DNA of 36,496 bases from Nitrospinota bacterium (lineage in GTDB: Bacteria; Nitrospinota_A; UBA7883; JACRLM01), in the NCBI GenBank assembly GCA_015231995.1, contig JADGAO010000002.1:2500-38995 (forward strand), read 5' to 3'. A program made the translations under genes and the position numbers. Below the pieces are notes generated by a model. The model made no database searches, had not been told where the DNA came from, and saw only the letters and a list, made by a program, of their open reading frames with translations. Position 1 is the first letter of the stretch. Each line of letters opens with the position of its first letter. This document shows positions 1-5,861 of the stretch, one piece after another.

Positions 1-410
1 AACCACGAGCCGGACATCACATGCTCATGAAGTTTGCCGACCGTCTTCTCGCGTTTGACGTCTATCCCCTTGAGGAAGACCCCGGAGCTGGCCGACCCCG
101 CCGCTGAAAGGCCGTAGCCGTAAAGCCGGGGCGCCGCGTAAAACCCCTGCGCCTCAAGCTTGCTTACAAGGGCTGAAGAGTCCTGCGCGAACTTGTAAAA
201 ATCCATGTCGTCTCTGTATCCAGCGCGGTGTATCTGGATGTCTCCCACCTCCATGTCCACCACGTTGCGGATCATGGTCAGCATCACCCCTTCCATCAGC
301 GATCCGTACAGTATCATTATCCCGCCCGCCAGCCCCATTGCGCCCACCGTGACGGCGGCGCGTAGCCTGTTGCGGGCGGCGTTACGCAGGGCGAACAGGG
401 GGATGTTCAT
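1..410 (-). CDS. FtsX/MacB-like ABC permease, N-terminal part (cut by window edge)
   Basis: Reading the minus strand from 410 gives 136 uninterrupted codons. It starts with a short cytoplasmic stretch (MNIPLFALRNAARNRLR), then a glycine- and methionine-rich membrane helix at about residues 18-40. A hydrophilic part follows that resembles the start of the periplasmic core of FtsX/LolC/MacB-type permeases (VGDIQIHRAGY, then GVFLKGID). Such permeases work with a separate ATPase to move lipoproteins or other substrates from the inner membrane. The start ATG overlaps the stop of the LolA-like gene by one base (TGATG), so the two are translationally coupled, which fits a shared role in lipoprotein or envelope export. 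The C-terminus and any ATPase lie outside the window. The family call is from pattern recognition only. Confidence 0.72.
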   Translation of the reverse strand, partial: MNIPLFALRNAARNRLRAAVTVGAMGLAGGIMILYGSLMEGVMLTMIRNVVDMEVGDIQIHRAGYRDDMDFYKFAQDSSALVSKLEAQGFYAAPRLYGYGLSAAGSASSGVFLKGIDVKREKTVGKLHEHVMSGSW

Positions 411-1198
411 CAGTCGCGCCTCAGGCGGGAGATGGAGAAAAACGAGTCGTCAATATCCACGTCCAGATTAAGCGATTCGTAAACTAGCTCAGTGAACTCG
501 CCGGGTTTGTCTTGCGGCGTCACTCTCATTATCGCGGGGAGCCTGCGCCCCGAAAAAATTTTTATATCCTTGAAGACTATTGTCCGCGACGGTTTCATAT
601 CCTCGTCGTAAAACACCTCAGTCACCGGCAGATAGTCATCGCCCTCCACGTTGAGCGTCATGGTTATCTTGCCCCACACGACAGCCGCGTCCGGTTTGGG
701 GGTCAATGTAAAATCCATGACGTACGCGCCATCCCGTTTCCCCTCGAACGTCACGACGGAGTCGAAATCCTCCGTCATGCGCGACTCTTTGACCAGATCG
801 TCGTTAGTCAGGTGGCTTCCCATCCACGAGCCGGACATCATCCCGGATGTCAGCCGGATAGTCTTGTCCGTCTTGGGCAGGTATGTGTAGATGGTGGAGC
901 CGGACTTGAGCGTGGCCGTTCCTTTTTCCTTTAGCGGGCTGGTGACGCGCACCAGCGACATGTCCTTCCCCTTCGACCAACCTTCAAGGCTCATGGCGCG
1001 GGTATAATTAGCTGTGGCGACTTTCATTGTTAGTACGGCGTGGGAGGATTTGCCGCGCCACATGTCGTCAACCCTGTCGAGAATCTCTTTTGCGCGGGCG
1101 GCTCCGTCCGGTTTATCGGCGGCCAAACAGTGGCCCCCTGCGACCGCAGTGAAAAGTATCGCAAAAATGAGAGTGAATTTTGCGTCCATGCCAACCAT
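410..1198 (-). CDS. LolA-like outer-membrane lipoprotein-sorting protein
   Basis: Predicted secreted protein of about 262 residues. The N-terminus has a signal peptide (hydrophobic FTLIFAILFTAVAGG, then HCLA-AD). The mature part starts with a helix (AKEILDRVDDMWRG), followed by a beta-rich body with MKVATANYTRAMSLEGWSKG and LPKTDKTIRLTSGMMSGSWMGS. These are hallmarks of the LolA-like family usually labelled outer membrane lipoprotein-sorting protein, which forms a half-barrel that carries acyl chains. The longest frame starts at 1219, but I prefer the ATG at 1198: it has GTGGAG six bases upstream and leaves a compact signal peptide. The gene overlaps an FtsX-like permease at its 3' end, a pairing often seen for this family. 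The exact cargo cannot be read from sequence. Confidence 0.8.
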   Translation of the reverse strand: MVGMDAKFTLIFAILFTAVAGGHCLAADKPDGAARAKEILDRVDDMWRGKSSHAVLTMKVATANYTRAMSLEGWSKGKDMSLVRVTSPLKEKGTATLKSGSTIYTYLPKTDKTIRLTSGMMSGSWMGSHLTNDDLVKESRMTEDFDSVVTFEGKRDGAYVMDFTLTPKPDAAVVWGKITMTLNVEGDDYLPVTEVFYDEDMKPSRTIVFKDIKIFSGRRLPAIMRVTPQDKPGEFTELVYESLNLDVDIDDSFFSISRLRRD

Positions 1199-1233
1199 TG
1201 TAACTCCACTAGTTGTCATTTTGAACGAAGCGT

Positions 1234-1320
1234 TGTCATTCTGAGGCGAAGCCGAAGAATCTATCTAAAAAAAATTTATTCTACTTTGCTTCGGTCGCTA
1301 AGGCCTCCATCAGGATGACA
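1234..1320. repeat. TGTCAT-ended palindromic intergenic element
   Basis: An 87 bp element has imperfect inverted ends: TGTCATTCTGAG at 1234 and CCATCAGGATGACA at the far end. An AT-rich centre lies between them. The right half, read on the minus strand, resembles 8637-8675 (TCATCCTGA, then GGCGACCGAAG, then AAAGTA). It occupies the gap between yaeQ and the LolA-like gene. Such elements are typically non-autonomous (MITE- or REP-like); no coding potential is seen. Confidence 0.6.
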
Positions 1321-1332
1321 AAGGAGCAAGGA

Positions 1333-1878
1333 TTAAAGCATCCCGTACAACATCTCAGGTTCCACTAAAACATTGTTGTCCGAATCGCCCATCCATATTT
1401 GCCCATCCTGGATCGCGCAATGTAGCTCCATCGTCTTTTTCGCCATATTCGCCAACGCCCGTGTGGCTGTTTGTGGCAGGACGATCACTTTGAGATTTTG
1501 ATGGCGGGCCAGATTTTCCTCAATAGGCTCCCACCATTTCGGGACAACCCGCCCGCCATAGGCGTAAACGAAAACCCGTTTCGCCCGGTTGCAGGCTTTT
1601 CGTATTCTTCTTTCATCGGGGAGCCCTACGTCTATCCACAACTCGATTTCATTCGACAGGCTTTTTTCCCAGATGTCCGGCTCATCCTCGGCGGATATCC
1701 CCTCGGTGAATTTCAGTCCTTCCGATGCGTTCAGGGCGAAAGCGAGAATGCGCACCATCGTTCTCTCATCGGTTTCGGACGGATGCTGTGCGATGGTCAG
1801 CTTGAGATCGTTGTAATAACCCCGATCCATGTCCGAGACTTGAACCGTGGCCTTGATTATCGTGGCTTTGATGGCCAT
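1333..1878 (-). CDS. yaeQ: YaeQ family protein
   Basis: A 181-residue protein matching the YaeQ family over its full usual length. It starts MAIKATIIKATVQVSDMDRGYY. Inside are LTIAQHPSETDERTMVRILAFALNA, ELWIDVGLPDERRIRKACNRA and VFVYAYGGRVVPKWW, and it ends with the family's typical ELHCAIQDGQIWMGDSDN region. YaeQ folds like PD-(D/E)XK nucleases, but its biochemical role is not settled. The open frame continues upstream to 1953, but that part translates the 61 bp repeat at 1907-1967, so I set the start at the ATG at 1878, where homologues begin. A GGAAG lies about 14 bases upstream, a poor spacing. The gene is separated from aguA by the repeat. Confidence 0.9.
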   Translation of the reverse strand: MAIKATIIKATVQVSDMDRGYYNDLKLTIAQHPSETDERTMVRILAFALNASEGLKFTEGISAEDEPDIWEKSLSNEIELWIDVGLPDERRIRKACNRAKRVFVYAYGGRVVPKWWEPIEENLARHQNLKVIVLPQTATRALANMAKKTMELHCAIQDGQIWMGDSDNNVLVEPEMLYGML

Positions 1879-1906
1879 GAGTTTGCTGTCACTTCCTTTT
1901 CGAATT

Positions 1907-1967
1907 GTAGGGGCGAACCTGCGTGTTCGCCCACATGAGGAGGGCAGACACACAGGTCTGCCCCTAC
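1907..1967. repeat. GTAGGGGC element, copy 1
   Basis: A 61 bp element bounded by GTAGGGGC and GCCCCTAC. It contains two hairpins: GGGCGAAC/GTTCGCCC and GGGCAGAC/GTCTGCCC, each with a six-base loop. It is nearly identical, in inverted orientation, to 5800-5861. It lies between aguA and yaeQ. Confidence 0.85.
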
Positions 1968-1980
1968 GTTGAATCCGGGG

Positions 1981-3054
1981 TCAACCCACAGCCGGTTGTT
2001 GTTGCGTCAGACAATGCAATGTCCCCAACCCCCACACCAGGTCAACCGCGTGTATCCCCACAACCTTCCGATCCGGGAACAGCTCCGACAATATCCCAAG
2101 CGCCGTCCGGTCGTTTTCGTCGTTAAACGTTGGAACGATCACGAACGCGTTGGAGATATAAAAGTTCGCGTATGACGCTGGAAGCCTCATCCCGTCGCAA
2201 TAAAGAGGCGATGGCATGGGAAGTTGAACCACGTCAATTCTGGAGCCGTCCTCCAGCCTCGCGTCGTTGAGCCGTTCGATGTTTTCCATCAACGGCGCGT
2301 GGTTGGCGTCGCTTCTGTTTTTCTCCACGCAGGCCACGACGGTGTCTCTGTTCACGAACCGGCAGATGTCGTCCACATGGCCGTGCGTGTCGTCGCCTGC
2401 GATTCCCTTGTTAAGCCATATAACGTTTACCGCGCCGAGCGATTCGCGCAAGGCCGTCTCCACATCGGCTTTCCCAAACCCCGGGTTTCGGACTTGAACC
2501 TTATCGTCTAGCAGGCATTCTTCCGTGGTGATCAACGTTCCTGCCCCGTTCACGTCTATCGCGCCGCCTTCCAGCGTGAAAGGCTTATTACCGATGACTG
2601 CGGGGAGTATCGGGAACTTCAGGCGTTTGGCCAGAATCCCTGCCACTTTGTCGTCGAGTTTCCAGTTGTCGTATTTGGCCCACGCGTTGAACCGGAATTT
2701 GGCTATCGCCCTCTCACCCTTCCCGGTTTTTACGAAAATGGGGCCAAAATCGCGCGTCCAGTTGCGGTCGGTGGGAATGACGAAAAACTCCGTTTTCGTA
2801 ACGTCAACGTGAGCTTTTCGCAACACCGCTTTTGCGTCGGTTTCGGCTTTTTTCGACCCGGCGATGATCCGAACCTTCTCGCCTTCGGATATTTTTCTTA
2901 CCATCTCGGCGAAAACCCACTTGATAGGGGCGAATTTGCCGGGCCAGTCGGCGGAGTTCTGCGGCCAGCATATCCATGTGGCTTCGTGCTTCTCCCATTC
3001 GGCGGGCATTCGCAAACCGGCTCCCGTCGGGCCGTTGGATCGGTTTTTCATCAT
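1981..3054 (-). CDS. aguA: Agmatine deiminase
   Basis: Cytoplasmic enzyme that hydrolyses agmatine to N-carbamoylputrescine and ammonia. The 357-residue protein has the usual length and the guanidine-modifying fold signatures: RMPAEWEKHEATWICWP at 15-31, NWTRDFGP (Asp102) at 98-105, LEGGAIDVNGAGT (Glu162) at 161-173, DDTHGHVDD (His226) at 221-229, and the nucleophile motif GLGTLHCLTQQQPA with Cys348 near the C-terminus. All expected catalytic residues are present. The next enzyme of the pathway, aguB, lies 8 bases upstream on the same strand, so the two form an operon that makes putrescine from agmatine. No arginine decarboxylase is in the window. Start ATG 3054 or 3051; no strong ribosome-binding site separates them. 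Confidence 0.95.
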   Translation of the reverse strand: MMKNRSNGPTGAGLRMPAEWEKHEATWICWPQNSADWPGKFAPIKWVFAEMVRKISEGEKVRIIAGSKKAETDAKAVLRKAHVDVTKTEFFVIPTDRNWTRDFGPIFVKTGKGERAIAKFRFNAWAKYDNWKLDDKVAGILAKRLKFPILPAVIGNKPFTLEGGAIDVNGAGTLITTEECLLDDKVQVRNPGFGKADVETALRESLGAVNVIWLNKGIAGDDTHGHVDDICRFVNRDTVVACVEKNRSDANHAPLMENIERLNDARLEDGSRIDVVQLPMPSPLYCDGMRLPASYANFYISNAFVIVPTFNDENDRTALGILSELFPDRKVVGIHAVDLVWGLGTLHCLTQQQPAVG

Positions 3055-3062
3055 GCGGATGG

Positions 3063-3944
3063 TTATGGCTTGTCGAGGAATTTTTCGGTCACGCCGTCGT
3101 AGATGTCGGTTCTGCGATCGCGCAGGAAAGGCCAGTTGCGCCGCGTCTCCTCTATCCTCGCAGGGTCTATCTGGGCGATGACAACCCCGTTGTGGTCGCT
3201 GGACGCTTCCGTTATCAACGCCCCAAACGGCCCCGCCACAAAACTCCCACCCCAGAATTCAAGACCCGCCGTTCCCTGCGGCTGTTCGAATCCCACGCGG
3301 TTGACCGCCGCAACATACACACCGTTGGCGATGGCGTGCCCGCGCTGAACCGTGCGCCACGCGTCTTTTTGAGCTTCGCCGAACCTCTCCTTTTCCGAAG
3401 GATGCCAGCCTATCGCAGTGGGATAGAAAATGACAGAGGCTCCGTTCAACGCGGTCAGCCGCGCCGCTTCGGGATACCACTGATCCCAGCAGACCAGAAC
3501 GCCTATCCGCCCGAACGGGGTGTCGAACGCGCGGAATCCGAGATCGCCCGGCGTGAAATAATATTTTTCGTAAAACCCCGGGTCGTCGGGGATGTGCGTC
3601 TTTCTGTATATCCCCGCAAGCCCGTCGGGGTTTATCACCGCCGCTGTGTTGTGATAGAGGCCCGGCGCGCGTTTTTCGAAAAGGGAGGCTATCACCGTTA
3701 CGCCGAGTCTGGCCGCCGATTTCGACAACGCCTTCACCGACGGCCCATCAACAGGCTCCGCCAGGTCGAATAAAGACGAGTCCTCCCGCTGGCAGAAATA
3801 ATGAGTGCGGAACAACTCCGGCAGGCAGATGACGTTCGCGCCCATCGTCGCGGCCTGCTCCACCATCTCTACGGCTTTCGCCAGGCTTTTGTCAGTGTCG
3901 TCCGGCACGGCCATCTGGACGAGGCCGATGTTGAATTTACCCAT
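3063..3944 (-). CDS. aguB: N-carbamoylputrescine amidase
   Basis: Nitrilase-superfamily enzyme that converts N-carbamoylputrescine to putrescine, CO2 and ammonia. The Glu-Lys-Cys triad is visible: CLPELF (Glu43), YRKTHIPDDPGFYEKYYF (Lys115) and VCWDQWYPEAAR (Cys152), numbered from the chosen start. Length (293 residues) and the YFTPGDLGF and GIDPARIEETRRNWPFLRDRR-type segments fit AguB rather than a generic nitrilase. In-frame GTG 3956 and ATG 3953 overlap the preceding NYN gene's stop. I chose ATG 3944 (MGKFNIGLVQMA) because the GGAG at 3956-3959 is too close to the earlier codons and homologues start near here. Upstream of aguA in a tight three-gene run. Confidence 0.94.
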   Translation of the reverse strand: MGKFNIGLVQMAVPDDTDKSLAKAVEMVEQAATMGANVICLPELFRTHYFCQREDSSLFDLAEPVDGPSVKALSKSAARLGVTVIASLFEKRAPGLYHNTAAVINPDGLAGIYRKTHIPDDPGFYEKYYFTPGDLGFRAFDTPFGRIGVLVCWDQWYPEAARLTALNGASVIFYPTAIGWHPSEKERFGEAQKDAWRTVQRGHAIANGVYVAAVNRVGFEQPQGTAGLEFWGGSFVAGPFGALITEASSDHNGVVIAQIDPARIEETRRNWPFLRDRRTDIYDGVTEKFLDKP

Positions 3945-3952
3945 CGCGCCCA

Positions 3953-4462
3953 TCACTCCGGCTTTTCCACCCGTCGCGTGACTCTGCGGGTCACTCTTCC
4001 TTTGGGTCTGTCAATTATGGTGAACCTGTCGCCCATCGGCACGAAAAGGTCCGCCGCCTGCTTGATCATTTCCGAAGCTGTTTCCGGGTACGACCATACC
4101 TCCACCCTGCAACCTCTGTTTTTCAGATACCAGATCAGCGGCAGATAATCCTTGTCCCCGCCGATAAGCGCCACCACGTCGAGCTTCTCCGACAGCGTCA
4201 CCGCGTCAATGGTCAGCCACGCGTCGGCGTTTTTCACGGGCTGTTTTATCTCGCCACCCATGCTTGTCCAGAACTTGCGGAACTCGTCGCTTATGGTTTT
4301 GTGGATAGGCTTGTAATAGATTATCCGGGTTATTTCCCTGTCGCCCATATCCTCGATGAGCTGGGCGTAGTTGGTCCTGCCCCCGTAAATGTCGTAACCG
4401 GATATCTCCACGTTCTCCGCGTCTATGAAAACGCCCACTTTCTGGTGAATGAGGCTTGACAT
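3953..4462 (-). CDS. NYN-domain (LabA/DUF88-like) protein
   Basis: A 169-residue NYN/PIN-fold protein. The conserved acidic residues of this predicted RNase family are present: VGVFIDAENVEI (Asp14), DAWLTIDAV (Asp86) and VALIGGDKDYLPLI (Asp103 and Asp105), followed by the RGCRVEVWSY strand. The tail is basic and contains a short repeat (VTRRVTRRV). I set the start at ATG 4462 (MSSLIHQ), which has AAGGG about ten bases upstream; the longer frame to 4495 adds an unlikely N-terminus. The gene sits directly ahead of aguB and aguA, so it is probably co-transcribed with the putrescine genes. A functional link is not established by the sequence. The NYN call is firm; the substrate is unknown. Confidence 0.85.
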   Translation of the reverse strand: MSSLIHQKVGVFIDAENVEISGYDIYGGRTNYAQLIEDMGDREITRIIYYKPIHKTISDEFRKFWTSMGGEIKQPVKNADAWLTIDAVTLSEKLDVVALIGGDKDYLPLIWYLKNRGCRVEVWSYPETASEMIKQAADLFVPMGDRFTIIDRPKGRVTRRVTRRVEKPE

Positions 4463-4578
4463 TATGCTTTCGCCCTTATTTCCGCATGAAAACAATAAAT
4501 AACTTACCGGCTAACGCATCTTGCGCGCCGGGCTGAAAATACCGCAGTTCGGCCGGTTACGATTTCCCTAAAGGGTCT

Positions 4579-4608
4579 TTGTCCGCCAGCCGATATGAAT
4601 AATATATT
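4579..4608 (+). promoter_or_regulatory. Candidate sigma70-type promoter for the ATP-grasp gene
   Basis: TTGTCC at 4579-4584 and TATATT at 4603-4608 are 18 bases apart. They lie in the 279-base divergent gap between the NYN gene and the ATP-grasp gene. If used, the transcript would start near 4615, so the open frame's first codon at 4595 could not be the start. The matches are 4/6 and 5/6 to consensus; this is a visual call. Confidence 0.4.
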
Positions 4609-4741
4609 TGACTTCCCAGAAGGATGCAAAGAAACTATGTCTAACTATGATTGGCGCAGGAACCACTCCACCGTGGGCGGGGGGAACGGAGCGCCGGCCC
4701 ATGCCGCCGTAAGACGGTATCCTGAAAGGGCGCGACTGGGG

Positions 4742-5779
4742 ATGTCGGAAGAGTTTAATGTACTGATAACCGCCGCATCGCGCCGTATAGCGCTTATACG
4801 CGGTTTCAAGCGCGCCCTTGCGCAAACCCCCGGCGGCGGCAAGGTTTGGGTTACCGATTACGACAAGTTGGCTCCGGGATTGCGGTTCGCCGACGGCTAT
4901 CACATCGCGCCGCTGTCCAGTTCGGAAGATTATATCCCCACACTTCTGGACGTCTGCAAGAAACGCAAAATAAAACTTATCATCCCTTCGATAGACGAAG
5001 AACTTCCCCTCTTCGGCAGGCATAAAAAAGATTTCATGGATATCGGCGTCATCCCGCTCGTCTCCGACGAGAGGGTCGGCCTGATATGCAACGACAAAAG
5101 CAAGACAGCCTCTTTCTTCACTTCGAACGGTTTTCCTTTCGCAAAGACTTTTCTTCCCGAAGAGGTTGATCCGGATTCCGCCAAATATCCGCTGTTCATA
5201 AAACCCCGGAGCGGCAGAGGCTCCATAGGCGCCCACATGGTCAAAGACGCCAACGAACTCAAATTTTTCAGTTCTTACGTTCCCGAACCTGTGGTGCAGG
5301 AATATCTTGAAGGACGCGAGTACACCATAGACGTCCTGGCCGGACTTGACGGCAGGATACTTTCCATCGTTCCCCGCGAGCGGCTCGTCATCCGCTCCGG
5401 CGTTTCCGATAAGGGAAAAACCCACAGGAGCATGAAGCTCATCGGGCTTTGCAAGGCTATCTGCGAGAGGTTGGGCATTGTGGGGCCGGTGAACATGCAG
5501 TGCAAGGTTCAAAACGGCAGGGCCACCTTCTTCGAGATAAACCCCCGTTTCTCCGGCGCGATACAGCTCACGATAGCGTCGGGCGCGGATTTCTTTTCGA
5601 TGATAATCAACGAGGGAATGGGCCTTCGGCCAAAACCGGCCATCGGGGATTTCAAGGACAATTTCCTGATGTTAAGCTACGAGGACAGCATTTTCGAGCT
5701 TAATGGAGCCGCTATTCCATCCGTCTCGCCACAACTGGTCAGCGGGAAAAAGACCCGCGAGCTGGTAGAGAAGGTATAG
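4742..5779 (+). CDS. ATP-grasp ligase, carbamoyl-phosphate-synthase/PylC-like
   Basis: Predicted ATP-dependent carboxylate-amine ligase of 345 residues. An N-terminal Rossmann-like part (NVLITAASRRIALIRGFKRAL, 6-26) is followed by a pre-ATP segment with IPSIDEELPLF (81-91) and CNDKSKT (116-122). The ATP-grasp core has FIKPRSGRGSIG (152-163), VQEYLEGREYTIDV (185-198) and the metal-binding FFEINPRFSGA (Glu265, Asn267). It resembles the CarB-like and PylC-like branch, not the D-Ala-D-Ala ligase branch of the two ATP-grasp genes further on. The frame extends upstream to 4595, but that part overlaps a likely promoter and looks non-coding. ATG 4742 starts at the conserved N-terminal strand. The substrate is unknown. 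It converges on the tRNA nucleotidyltransferase gene, so it stands alone. Confidence 0.8.
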   Translation: MSEEFNVLITAASRRIALIRGFKRALAQTPGGGKVWVTDYDKLAPGLRFADGYHIAPLSSSEDYIPTLLDVCKKRKIKLIIPSIDEELPLFGRHKKDFMDIGVIPLVSDERVGLICNDKSKTASFFTSNGFPFAKTFLPEEVDPDSAKYPLFIKPRSGRGSIGAHMVKDANELKFFSSYVPEPVVQEYLEGREYTIDVLAGLDGRILSIVPRERLVIRSGVSDKGKTHRSMKLIGLCKAICERLGIVGPVNMQCKVQNGRATFFEINPRFSGAIQLTIASGADFFSMIINEGMGLRPKPAIGDFKDNFLMLSYEDSIFELNGAAIPSVSPQLVSGKKTRELVEKV

Positions 5780-5799
5780 CAAAGGCCGCAATTTGTTTT

Positions 5800-5861
5800 G
5801 TAGGGGCAGACCTATGTGTCTGCCCTCTTTCATGCGGGCGAACACGCAGGTTCGCCCCTAC
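5800..5861. repeat. GTAGGGGC element, copy 2 (inverted)
   Basis: A 62 bp element that is the reverse complement of 1907-1967, with a few substitutions. It has GTAGGGGC/GCCCCTAC ends and two internal hairpins with eight- to nine-base stems. It fills most of the space between two convergent genes and overlaps the last four bases of the tRNA nucleotidyltransferase gene, providing its TAG stop. In this position it could act as a two-way terminator. Confidence 0.85.

Noticed and set aside
2976..3773. 265-codon plus-strand frame opposite aguA/aguB
   Set aside because: Composition is Arg/Pro-rich and motif-free, antisense to catalytic motifs of the nitrilase family.
4595..4741. N-terminal extension of the ATP-grasp gene from ATG 4595
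   Set aside because: The region overlaps a promoter-like pair and encodes a motif-free segment before the conserved first strand; ATG 4742 is better.
4568..5512. 314-codon open frame on the minus strand opposite the PylC-like ligase
   Set aside because: The plus-strand frame carries the ATP-grasp motifs; the minus frame shows none.
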